DNA of 64,000 bases from Candidatus Melainabacteria bacterium RIFCSPLOWO2_02_FULL_35_15. Lineage in GTDB: Bacteria > Cyanobacteriota > Vampirovibrionia > 2-02-FULL-35-15. The notes beneath the pieces were generated by a model. That model did not search any database and was not told the origin of the DNA. It saw only the letters and a list, made by a program, of their open reading frames with translations. Location: positions 63,953-127,952 of the forward strand of contig MFRN01000011.1 in the NCBI GenBank assembly GCA_001784585.1, read 5' to 3'. How positions within the stretch are numbered: the stretch's first letter is position 1; every line of letters begins with the position of its first letter. The translations under genes were made by a program, and so were the position numbers. Of the stretch, positions 19,501 to 26,328 are shown piece by piece.

Positions 19501-20565
19501 TAATTCATTAAACATGCAGGCAGTTAAAAAAGCACTTACTGCAATAGCACATAAAATACCACCTACCCAGAATACAGGTCTTTCAATTTTTTCCTGTATC
19601 TTTGTCATGATTGCAGTTCCAATTGCAAGACCGGTTAAAAAGGTAACAAGCATTGTAGAAAATGCATATGTAGATGATCCAAAAACAAGCGTAAGAGTTC
19701 TTGTCCAGAGGACTTCAAAAGTAAGAGCCACAAAGCCGCTTACTGCAAAAGCCAGCATTGAAAGTTTGATTAATTTAAGGGGAATATCTTCCTGTGATTT
19801 ACTGATTAATATTTCCAGGTCACCAGTAATTTCAGAAGAATCATAGCTTGGAGTGTCTGCCTGAACTTTTTTACTCGCGCTAGCAAGAAAAATTACTGCA
19901 GAAGCAAGTATTAAATTTAATGCCGCAGCAATATAAACAGTAGTGTTTACACCAAAGATCGGTAAAAATATAAAACCAGAAAGAAATGTTCCTATGACTG
20001 CACCCACAGTATTTATGGTGTAAAGGGCTCCTACGTTAAAAGAGGTTATATCTGATCTGACATTTGTCAGGTATCTGCTTAAAACAGGAAGAGTAGCACC
20101 CATTAAAACAGTCGGAATACCAAGCAAAGCAACTGAAATTAAAAATCTTACAAGATATGAAACAAACTGAACCCCTTCAAACATCTGAACAACTGTTTGC
20201 CAGATGGGAGATAAAAAATGTTCGCTAAAAATAACAGGTACAAGTAATCCATAAATTCCAATTGCAAGCTCTAACGCACCGTATGCCAATAGTGGCTTTT
20301 TAAAGCGATCTATAAACTTCCCGCCAATGTAACTTCCAAGCGCTAAACCTCCAAGGAATGCTGTCAAAACAGTACTAACTGCAAGTGTAGTACCGCCAAA
20401 AACATAAGTTAACATTCTTGTCCAGACTACTTCATAAATCAGCCCGCTTATTCCTGAAAATAAAAAGCAGCCAAATACAATTGAATAAATAAAATTATAT
20501 GAAGAAGAGTCTGCTTTTTTTTGGTTTGATGGTTTTTCTAAAGTTGTAGCAGAAACATTTGCCAT
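16591..20565 (-). CDS. MFS-like membrane domain + spermidine-synthase-like domain + TPR fusion protein
   Basis: A 1324-aa fusion. Residues about 25-560 carry two similar sets of membrane helices, each opening with a GxxxLxxEVxWTRxLxxVFG-type motif (GLIYEVVWTRMLTYVFGG and ALTFEVLWTRTLTLVFGS). Residues about 600-790 form a polyamine-synthase-like methyltransferase fold (VVGLGSGCTTGSV, VCEIEKAVIDG, ISQPADPWVSG). TPR repeats fill about 955-1190 and a Gln/Pro-rich tail follows. I chose ATG 20565 because AAGGAGA lies at 20571-20577; the frame is open to 20679. Such fusions occur in several phyla and their substrate is unknown. It is followed 2 bp later by ychF. Confidence 0.85.
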   Translation of the reverse strand: MANVSATTLEKPSNQKKADSSSYNFIYSIVFGCFLFSGISGLIYEVVWTRMLTYVFGGTTLAVSTVLTAFLGGLALGSYIGGKFIDRFKKPLLAYGALELAIGIYGLLVPVIFSEHFLSPIWQTVVQMFEGVQFVSYLVRFLISVALLGIPTVLMGATLPVLSRYLTNVRSDITSFNVGALYTINTVGAVIGTFLSGFIFLPIFGVNTTVYIAAALNLILASAVIFLASASKKVQADTPSYDSSEITGDLEILISKSQEDIPLKLIKLSMLAFAVSGFVALTFEVLWTRTLTLVFGSSTYAFSTMLVTFLTGLAIGTAIMTKIQEKIERPVFWVGGILCAIAVSAFLTACMFNELPWMFLSQAQKLPDDVGTSWFLLTLHRFIISSAVMFPPTILSGMIFPLVIRIYAARPDHIGESVGKLYSLNTLGCILGSFTCGFVFVPFFGIFGSGIQTTTKLTILLSLAMGLYLIYNDIINNNSLSEKQVKISTSWIYIGLAAGLIGNLLFMPAWDKSIMTTGVAIYHSLSYKNLTREQFFNAFKFDNSRERIKFYKEGLTTIVTITADENGNTTLLKNNGKVDAGVPTDGDGPSQADMVTQVLLGQLPLLLHKGDEIENALVVGLGSGCTTGSVVRYPTIKSVKVCEIEKAVIDGDKFFEPPPDKSPLGGNGSPLNKARNPLAEKIKAIHTDGRNYLLTTKEKFDIIISQPADPWVSGASQLFTKEFWELGAKHLKENGLFCEWIQLYSITPEYLGVLVNSFKEAFGKYENGKKVTDGYVYLFRPGLAGEILLIGSNDPLDIDVEQIENRIKTSFKAESKTAPPLEVKTLDDLARISLHNSVDVVSQLLLGTEQVTKYAEAQTELVPKLKSLPLNKRINTDDNVIIEFEAPKKLHLFYAPIGDNLSSIAGGTDGNIEQYLKNFGETKPQQASFLARLAVAHVKKASNFDPSRSLMDPNLKIAEYLSKRAVELNPSVETYVANYLLNLKKGNTTEAEHYLQKAKNASATSVYDYLALGQIRATDDDIDSAISTFRTGTQISPNSDTAWSKLGEAVFTKAQKANNKSLFTEAVSYFKKARELSPYNVEAWSGEGNVYFSFASRFKEFEYIPLAEEAYLNSFRADLNYWPARLNYAKILYGQGPTRYTEALKHFFHIIGRLNPQNSEARFLAAKILQGQRNLIPAYQQYQAALQLGLEEDQIEDVKQQLQIIQEEVQKQQQSGGQFQRQPAQQRQAPQQAEQPPQQQPPPQAAQSQNAQEEQSPEKLNEEEKLKRLLQIQGDIKEEPKGNNPAGDIKSNKSFNQFDTNNITTTEIMTATGMITIKIIPPMV

Positions 20566-20615
20566 AATTATCTCCTTGGAATTGTAATAAAGATCGCTAA
20601 ATATATCTCTACGAT

Positions 20616-20645
20616 AGTATAAAGTAAAGGATACAATCTTGTGAA
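20616..20645 (-). promoter_or_regulatory. Predicted sigma70-type promoter for the MFS/synthase fusion gene
   Basis: Minus-strand TTCACA (20640-20645), an 18-bp spacer and TATACT (20616-20621) match the vegetative -35/-10 consensus at five of six positions each. A strong AAGGAGA ribosome site follows at 20571-20577. The placement in the 103-bp gap to the divergent MTHFS gene is sensible. This is a visual match only. Confidence 0.45.
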
Positions 20646-20668
20646 GGATATAAAGGATAAGGGGAAGA

Positions 20669-21229
20669 ATGGACAACAAGTCTGAAAAAGAAAAGCTAAG
20701 GCAGTGGACAAAAGATATAAGACGTACGTTAGATTTAAAAAGAATAAGCAGGGAAATTGAAAATAAGATTATTAACCTTGATATTTACAAATCTTCCGGT
20801 AATGTTATGTCATATCTTTCAAAGGATATTGAAATTTCTTTGGATAGTCTTTTTAGAGGAGCCAGGAAAAAATGGTTTGTGCCTGTTATTGTACAAACAT
20901 ACTACGGTACAAGTTTAAAAATAGTTCCATATATTCATGGCAGAACAAAATTATTTAAAAACAAGTTTGATATTTTAGAACCTGCAGCTGGAAATGATGA
21001 GTGTTACGATCAACTTCAAAAAAAAATAAAACTGGATGTGATTTTTGTGCCGGGACTTTGTTTTGATAAACAAGGAAACAGGCTTGGTTTCGGAATGGGG
21101 TATTATGATCAGTTTTTAAAGTTAAATCCTGACAGCTATAAAATAGGGTGCTGCCCCAAAAGGTGTCTGGTAGACAGGCTGCCTGCTGACGAATGGGACA
21201 TAAAGATGGATTTAGTGGTAACAGAGTAG
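20669..21229 (+). CDS. 5-formyltetrahydrofolate cyclo-ligase
   Basis: A 186-aa MTHFS-family enzyme that converts 5-formyl-THF to methenyl-THF using ATP. The C-terminal signature NRLGFGMGYYDQFL, VIFVPGLCFDKQ and the early VMSYLSKDIEI segment support the call. A purine-rich AAGGGGAAGA ribosome site directly precedes the ATG. It is divergent from the MFS fusion gene. Together with metH and the pteridine-reductase-like SDR it forms part of the folate/one-carbon set seen in this window, although these genes are not one operon. Confidence 0.92.
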   Translation: MDNKSEKEKLRQWTKDIRRTLDLKRISREIENKIINLDIYKSSGNVMSYLSKDIEISLDSLFRGARKKWFVPVIVQTYYGTSLKIVPYIHGRTKLFKNKFDILEPAAGNDECYDQLQKKIKLDVIFVPGLCFDKQGNRLGFGMGYYDQFLKLNPDSYKIGCCPKRCLVDRLPADEWDIKMDLVVTE

Positions 21230-21288
21230 AGGTGTGATTAATCGACCTTTGCTTAACCTTCTTTTAACTATTTTCTGTAATATATTAG

Positions 21289-21309
21289 CTCTTAGCTTTT
21301 GGCTATCAG
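21289..21309. repeat. Degenerate heptamer array upstream of the 102-aa ORF
   Basis: Three adjacent 7-mers (CTCTTAG, CTTTTGG, CTATCAG) of the same CTTTTGG type as the array in glpK at 33810-33837. They are intergenic here, just before the start of the small hypothetical gene. Confidence 0.55.
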
Positions 21310-21340
21310 CCGAACAATTAAAAGCCAACAACTGATCACT

Positions 21341-21649
21341 ATGCCAATAAAATCAAGAAAAAAGAATAAAGATCAAGCAGGCTCATATGCTTACAGCAGA
21401 GAAACAGTTCCCTTTCCTGAGTCAGATAGCAAAAAGGTTAAGCCGCCGTCTGCTGAAGCCGGACTCTCTGAAAGCAGTAACCTGTTTGTTCAGAGAGAGT
21501 TAAGTCAGGAAGAAAAAGCCATAGAATATATGAGTACATATAAAAAATTTGAGAGAGTAATTGTTTGTAATTTTTATACCGGTGGTGGTGTTTATACAAG
21601 AGGTATTTTAGATTCAATTTATAGAGGGTTTAACCCGTTGAATCCGTAG
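21341..21649 (+). CDS. Small hypothetical protein
   Basis: A 102-aa ORF starting at ATG 21341 (MPIKSRKKNKDQ); a TTG at 21299 would extend it but lies in repeat sequence. The first 60 residues are polar and probably disordered (SESSNLFVQRELSQEEKA). The C-terminal 40 (IEYMSTYKKFERVIVCNFYTG and on) look folded. No signal peptide or membrane segment is visible and I recognise no family. The stop codon lies inside a GC-rich palindrome (21647-21673), so the last codons may have been altered by insertion of that element. It sits alone between MTHFS and the riboflavin operon. Confidence 0.55.
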   Translation: MPIKSRKKNKDQAGSYAYSRETVPFPESDSKKVKPPSAEAGLSESSNLFVQRELSQEEKAIEYMSTYKKFERVIVCNFYTGGGVYTRGILDSIYRGFNPLNP

Positions 21650-21673
21650 AGACGCGCCGCTGGCGCGTCTCTA
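21647..21673. repeat. TAGAGACGCGCC palindrome upstream of the rib operon
   Basis: A 12-bp perfect stem with loop GCT. It is GC-rich against AT-rich flanks and supplies the stop codon of the preceding gene. There is no T-run on either side, so a terminator role is doubtful. It shares the TAGAGAC...GTCTCTA arms with the element inside glpK. Confidence 0.85.
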
Positions 21674-21692
21674 TTACGATACAATTGTGTAC

Positions 21693-22307
21693 ATGTTTTC
21701 AGGCATTGTACAAGAGATTGGAATTATAAAAGATATTGGGATGAAAAATAGAATCCTTGAATTAACAATTTCCTCTAAGCATTTAATAAATGATCTTAAA
21801 ATCGGAAGCAGTATAGCAGTTAATGGATGTTGTCTTACTGTAGTAGAATGCTCTCCGGCAAAGACCTTTAAGGTTCAGGTTACAGAAGAAACATTAAAAA
21901 AAACCAACTTTCTAAATTTAAAATCCGGTTTAAAAGTTAATCTGGAATCATCTCTAAAACTTGGTGAAACAATTGACGGGCATTTAGTTTCAGGCCATAT
22001 TGATACTGTCGGGGAAGTCTCAGACATCTGTTCATCTGGTGAAAATAAGATAATAAAAATTTCATATTCATCTGAATATGGAAAATATATTGCACCAAAA
22101 GGTTCAATATCCGTAAATGGGGTAAGCTTAACGATAATTGAATCAAAAAATGACAAATTTGACTTTACTTTAATTCCTTTTACCAGAGACAATACAAATC
22201 TTGGTTTGCTAAAAGCTGGTGATCTTGTAAACTTAGAAATAGATTTAATAAGCCGATATGTAGTCAATGCTCTCGAAAGCACCAGACAGGAAATAAAACT
22301 CAGATGA
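21693..22307 (+). CDS. ribE: Riboflavin synthase, alpha subunit
   Basis: Trimeric enzyme that dismutates two 6,7-dimethyl-8-ribityllumazine molecules to riboflavin. The N-terminus [10 protein letters not shown] and two Lum-binding repeats are clear: [13 protein letters not shown] in the first, [13 protein letters not shown] in the second, with [14 protein letters not shown] between. I use ATG 21693; a GTG two codons earlier is also open. 204 aa. It overlaps ribBA by an ATGA-type junction, so the riboflavin genes form one operon. No FMN riboswitch fits in the short leader after the hairpin. Confidence 0.95.
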   Translation: MFSGIVQEIGIIKDIGMKNRILELTISSKHLINDLKIGSSIAVNGCCLTVVECSPAKTFKVQVTEETLKKTNFLNLKSGLKVNLESSLKLGETIDGHLVSGHIDTVGEVSDICSSGENKIIKISYSSEYGKYIAPKGSISVNGVSLTIIESKNDKFDFTLIPFTRDNTNLGLLKAGDLVNLEIDLISRYVVNALESTRQEIKLR

Positions 22308-23578
22308 TATTAAATACTCAGGAAAAAACTTTAAAAGATCAGCTTTTCAATACTGTGGAAGAAGCTATGGAAGCTATTCGTAACGGTGAGATTGTAATTG
22401 TAGCTGATGATGAAGACAGGGAAAATGAAGGTGATTTGGTTTGTGCTGCAGAAAAAGTTACCCCTGAAATTATAAACTTTATGGCAAAAGAAGGCAGAGG
22501 TCTTATTTGTCTGGCTCTTGAGGATACTATTGCAGATAAGCTTGAACTTTTTGATATGGTCCGGAATAATTCAAGTAATTTTGGTACAGCATTTACTGTA
22601 AGTATTGATGCAGATAAAAAGTTTGGAATTACTACAGGTATTTCAGCACATGAAAGAGCAAAAACCATCCAGGTAGCATTAAGTGATAATGCAAAACCAG
22701 GCGATCTGGTAAGACCAGGCCACATCTTTCCTCTCCGTGCAAAACGCGGGGGAGTATTAAAGAGAGTCGGACAGACTGAAGCTTCCGTAGATCTGGCTCG
22801 TTTAGCTGGTTTTAAAAGCGCCGGGGTTATCTGTGAAATATTAAATGACAATGGCACAATGGCTAGAAGACCTGATCTTGTTCGTTTTGCAAAAAAGCAT
22901 AATTTAAAATTTATTTCAGTGGCTCAGCTGATTTCTTACAGATTAAAAAAAGAAAGATTCGTAATAAGAGAGGCAAAAGCAAAACTGCCAAGTGAAATAG
23001 CAAAAAAATATAACAGAGAATTCCAGCTTTATGCGTATAAAGATACACTGAATAATAAAGAGCATATAGCAATTGTATGTGGAGATTTGGCTGGTAAAGA
23101 AGATGTTTTAGTTCGTGTTCACAGTGAGTGTTTGACCGGTGATGTCTTTCAAAGTTTGCGATGTGATTGTAATTCACAGCTTCACCTGGCTTTGGAAAAA
23201 ATTGCAAAAAAAGGTGTAGGAGTAGTGGTGTATTTAAAACAGGAAGGCAGGGGAATTGGCTTAGTAAATAAAATTAAAGCTTATGAACTTCAGGATCAAG
23301 GCTTTGATACTGTTGAAGCAAATGAAATTTTAGGATTTAAGGCTGACTTAAGAGAGTATGGAGTAGGTGCACAGATACTAACTGATCTTGGCTTAACTAC
23401 TATAAAGTTAATGACAAACAACCCCCGCAAAATTATAGGTATTGAAGGCTATGGCCTGAAAGTTACTGACAGAGAACCTGTTGAGATATGTACCGAGCAT
23501 AATCATGAGTATTTAAAAACAAAAAATGAAAAACTAGGACATGTTATTGATTTAAAAAAAAGAGAAGATGGAAGATAG
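22304..23578 (+). CDS. ribBA: Bifunctional 3,4-dihydroxy-2-butanone-4-phosphate synthase / GTP cyclohydrolase II
   Basis: A two-domain enzyme feeding both branches of riboflavin synthesis. The DHBP synthase half (about residues 15-220) shows [23 protein letters not shown], and [12 protein letters not shown]. The GTP cyclohydrolase II half (about 225-405) shows [17 protein letters not shown] with the zinc Cys residues, KQEGRGIGL and the [11 protein letters not shown] end. 424 aa, full length. It starts within the ribE stop codon region (4-bp overlap) and ribH follows after 15 bp. Confidence 0.97.
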   Translation: MILNTQEKTLKDQLFNTVEEAMEAIRNGEIVIVADDEDRENEGDLVCAAEKVTPEIINFMAKEGRGLICLALEDTIADKLELFDMVRNNSSNFGTAFTVSIDADKKFGITTGISAHERAKTIQVALSDNAKPGDLVRPGHIFPLRAKRGGVLKRVGQTEASVDLARLAGFKSAGVICEILNDNGTMARRPDLVRFAKKHNLKFISVAQLISYRLKKERFVIREAKAKLPSEIAKKYNREFQLYAYKDTLNNKEHIAIVCGDLAGKEDVLVRVHSECLTGDVFQSLRCDCNSQLHLALEKIAKKGVGVVVYLKQEGRGIGLVNKIKAYELQDQGFDTVEANEILGFKADLREYGVGAQILTDLGLTTIKLMTNNPRKIIGIEGYGLKVTDREPVEICTEHNHEYLKTKNEKLGHVIDLKKREDGR

Positions 23579-23593
23579 TTTAGAGTTTCCAAT

Positions 23594-24079
23594 ATGTTAA
23601 ATATAATTGAAGGAAATTTAAAAATTAATGAAAGTAACAAATTTGCAATTGTTGTAAGCAGGTTTAATGAGTTTATTACTGAAAAACTTTTAGATGGATG
23701 TATTCAAACCCTTGCTAATAATGGAATTGAAATGAAACACGTGGACATTATAAAAGTTCCGGGTACTTTTGAAATCCCGACAATGGCAGGAAATCTTGTT
23801 GACTTGGAAAAATACAGTGCAATAATTTGTCTTGGTTGTGTGGTTCGCGGAGAAACATCTCATTATGATCATATTTGTAATGCAGTGAGTAATGAGATTT
23901 GCAGGCTTGGTACAGAAAGCAGAATACCGGTAATCTTTGGAATTCTAACATGTGAAAATATTGGTCAGGCAATGGACAGAGCTGGTGGCTCTAAGGGTAA
24001 CAAAGGCTCTGAATCAGCTCTCGCGGCTATTGAGATGGTGAATCTTCTGAAAGATATAAAAATAGTTTGTTTATCTTAA
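23594..24079 (+). CDS. ribH: 6,7-dimethyl-8-ribityllumazine synthase
   Basis: A 161-aa lumazine synthase, the penultimate riboflavin enzyme, usually a 60-mer or pentamer. VVSRFNEFITEKLLDGC, VPGTFEIP, CLGCVVRGETSHYDHI with the active-site His, and PVIFGILTCENIGQAMDRAG are all present. It is last in the ribE-ribBA-ribH operon. The deaminase/reductase RibD is missing from this cluster and must be elsewhere. Its 3' end overlaps the convergent SDR gene by 9 bp. Confidence 0.96.
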   Translation: MLNIIEGNLKINESNKFAIVVSRFNEFITEKLLDGCIQTLANNGIEMKHVDIIKVPGTFEIPTMAGNLVDLEKYSAIICLGCVVRGETSHYDHICNAVSNEICRLGTESRIPVIFGILTCENIGQAMDRAGGSKGNKGSESALAAIEMVNLLKDIKIVCLS

Positions 24080-24784
24080 ATGATCTCCGCCACCTGCAAA
24101 AATACACTGACCAGTCAGATAATCATTTTCACATAAAAAATCTATGCTCTGAAGAATGTTTTGAATAGAACCCCATTTTTCCAGCGGTACACTATCCAGG
24201 CTGTGTTTCAGATATTCTTTTTCTTTATTTAATGGCGGAATGATGCGACCTGGTGCTATTGCATTTACCCTTATATCCGGAGCAAGCTCTGCTGCAGCCA
24301 TTTTTGTAAACTCAGAGAGCATTTTTTTAGTTAAGTTGTAAATAAAATATTTTGTGCGATCCCGGGTAATATTTGTATCAAGCAAATTTATTATATGTCC
24401 TTTTTTTATACTTTTCGCAAAACTTTGTGAAAGAAAAAAAGGAGCTTTAAAATTTATATTAAAATGATTTTCAAAAAAAGCTATGTCAGATTTAAGAAAC
24501 GAGCTTTCTGCAAATATTGATGCATTATTAATTAAAAGTGACAAAGATGGAAAAGATTGTTTTACTTTATTTATTAGAAATAAAATATCTTTAGTGTTTG
24601 TAAGGTCAAATTGAAATAAAACACAATTTTGTCCTTTGTCTTTAATTTCTTTTAATACCTTCTTGGCATCAGCTTTTGAAGTATTATAGTGAAGTGCAAT
24701 GTCAAAGCCGGATTCAGCCAGATGTATTGCAATAGCTTTTCCAATACGTTTTGCGCTACCGGTAATAAGAGCTGCTTTTTTCAT
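24071..24784 (-). CDS. SDR-family pteridine reductase-like oxidoreductase (FolM/PTR1 type)
   Basis: A 237-aa short-chain dehydrogenase. The cofactor loop reads TGSAKRIGKAIA, with RIG and the later HYNTS as in pteridine reductases that use NADPH; NNASIF follows. In the catalytic region the usual Ser is absent: the Asp of NLLDTN lies 13 residues before the Tyr of the YxxxK motif (YNLTK), the spacing I recall for Asp181/Tyr194/Lys198 of Leishmania PTR1. This favours dihydropteridine or dihydromonapterin reduction. The stop is 6 bp past the aldehyde dehydrogenase stop-start junction on the same strand, so it probably ends that operon. Substrate is inferred. Confidence 0.78.
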   Translation of the reverse strand: MKKAALITGSAKRIGKAIAIHLAESGFDIALHYNTSKADAKKVLKEIKDKGQNCVLFQFDLTNTKDILFLINKVKQSFPSLSLLINNASIFAESSFLKSDIAFFENHFNINFKAPFFLSQSFAKSIKKGHIINLLDTNITRDRTKYFIYNLTKKMLSEFTKMAAAELAPDIRVNAIAPGRIIPPLNKEKEYLKHSLDSVPLEKWGSIQNILQSIDFLCENDYLTGQCIFAGGGDHLR

Positions 24785-24790
24785 TAAATT

Positions 24791-26287
24791 TTAATCTATC
24801 TGTGCTCTTTGTAATTTGTTTGAATAATCAATATAGATAGTTTTATACTGGGTATAAGTATCCAGAGCCATTACTCCGCCTTCACGGGTACCGTTTCCTG
24901 TATTTTTCCAGCCCCCAAAGGCTGCTGCTCCACCACATTCTGCACCAATAGTCGGAGCATTTATATAAACAATTCCTGATTCAAATCTGTTTGCAGCCTG
25001 CATCCCCAGGTTTATGTCTCTTGTATAAATAGAAAGTGATAAACCATATTCTACATTGTTTGCTACTTTAATAGCCTCTTCAAAATTACTTACCGGAATA
25101 ACTGCAAGCACAGGTCCAAAAACCTCTTTACAAGCCAGTTCCATATTTGGTTTTATGTCTGTGATTATGGTAGGCGCGTAAAAGTTTCCTTTATCAAACT
25201 CACCGCCGCTTAAAAAATTTCCGCCGCATAAAACTTTTCCGCCTTCTTTTTTAGCTCTTTCTGTAAAGCCATGAATATTTTCACGTTGTGACGCTGTAAT
25301 TACCGGACCAACCTGTGTTTTTTCATTTAACCCGTTTCCAGCTATTAATTTTTTAGCAGCGTTTGATAATTTTTCTAAAAATGAATCAGTCCAGGAAGAT
25401 TTCTGGATAATTAGCCTGCTTGTAGATGTACACCTCTGTCCTGTGGTACCAAATGCTCCCCATAATACTCCTTCTAAAAGTAAATCCTGATTTGCATCTT
25501 CTAATGCAATAATTGCATTTTTTCCGCCAAGTTCAAGAGCACATTTTTTAAGCATTCTCCCGCAGGTTTCATAAACCATTTTTCCTACTTCTACTGAACC
25601 GGTTACACTTATAACTTTTATGTCAGGATGTCTGACTATTAAATCTCCAAATTCTCCGCTTCCAAATAAAACACTTGCACAACCGCTTGGCAGACCGGCT
25701 TTGTATAAGTTTTCAATTAGTTTATATCCTGATATTGGAGCATCTTTTGAAGGTTTTAAAATTACTACATTCCCGGAAATAAGTGCTGGTGCTATTTTCC
25801 AGCTTGGAACAGCCGATGGAAAGTTCCATGCTGTAATTAATCCGCAGATCCCAACAGGCTGTCTTACAGTAATTATGGATTTATTCTGAAGTTCGCTTTG
25901 TCCGGTTAGCCCGTAAATCCTCCTGCCTTCCCCTGCAAAAAATAAGTAAGTATCAATAACTTCCTGTATTTCTCCGCGTGCTTCAATTATTGGTTTGCCG
26001 GTTTCTCTGGTTAAAATTTTTGCCAGTTCTTCTTTTTCTTCTAATGTAATCTGTGCGGCTCGGTATAAGACTTCAGCCCTTGTTGGAGCAGGTGTATATC
26101 TCCATACTTCAAATGCTTTTTTTGCATAGCTTACAGCTTCATCCAGATCTTTTTGATTTGATTTTGGAAACTTTCCCAGACATTCATTTTTATCAGCCGG
26201 ATTGTATTTTTCAAAAAAATCTTTTGATGAGCTTTCTTTCTGGCTTCCGCCGATTATGTTTTTGAATGTTGTGGTTGTAGTTTGCAT
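24791..26287 (-). CDS. NAD(P)-dependent aldehyde dehydrogenase (ALDH7/aminoadipate-semialdehyde type)
   Basis: A 498-aa ALDH. The Rossmann part shows AWNFPSAVPSWKIAPAL and LKPSKDAPISG. The general base Glu lies in LELGGKNAII near residue 251 and the nucleophile Cys in GQRCTSTSR near 286. The C-terminal NAPTIGAECGGAAAFGGWKN and the YSNKLQRAQID end resemble ALDH7/antiquitin-like enzymes that oxidise amino-aldehydes from lysine breakdown. It is downstream of a class III aminotransferase, which would make the aldehyde. A 30-bp perfect palindrome separates the two genes. Substrate cannot be fixed by eye. Confidence 0.9.
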   Translation of the reverse strand: MQTTTTTFKNIIGGSQKESSSKDFFEKYNPADKNECLGKFPKSNQKDLDEAVSYAKKAFEVWRYTPAPTRAEVLYRAAQITLEEKEELAKILTRETGKPIIEARGEIQEVIDTYLFFAGEGRRIYGLTGQSELQNKSIITVRQPVGICGLITAWNFPSAVPSWKIAPALISGNVVILKPSKDAPISGYKLIENLYKAGLPSGCASVLFGSGEFGDLIVRHPDIKVISVTGSVEVGKMVYETCGRMLKKCALELGGKNAIIALEDANQDLLLEGVLWGAFGTTGQRCTSTSRLIIQKSSWTDSFLEKLSNAAKKLIAGNGLNEKTQVGPVITASQRENIHGFTERAKKEGGKVLCGGNFLSGGEFDKGNFYAPTIITDIKPNMELACKEVFGPVLAVIPVSNFEEAIKVANNVEYGLSLSIYTRDINLGMQAANRFESGIVYINAPTIGAECGGAAAFGGWKNTGNGTREGGVMALDTYTQYKTIYIDYSNKLQRAQID

Positions 26288-26298
26288 AAATTACCCCG

Positions 26299-26328
26299 CG
26301 TAGGGACGTAGCATGCTACGTCCCTACG
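26299..26328. repeat. 30-bp perfect palindrome CGTAGGGACGTAGCA...
   Basis: Bases 26299-26328 equal their own reverse complement. The element lies in the 36-bp gap between aminotransferase and aldehyde dehydrogenase and contains the aminotransferase stop codon. There is no T-run. It shares GTAGRGAC arms with the palindromes at 21647 and 33686. Confidence 0.92.

Noticed and set aside
21647-21673. Intrinsic terminator
   Set aside because: Strong stem but no T-run on either strand; better explained as a repeat element.
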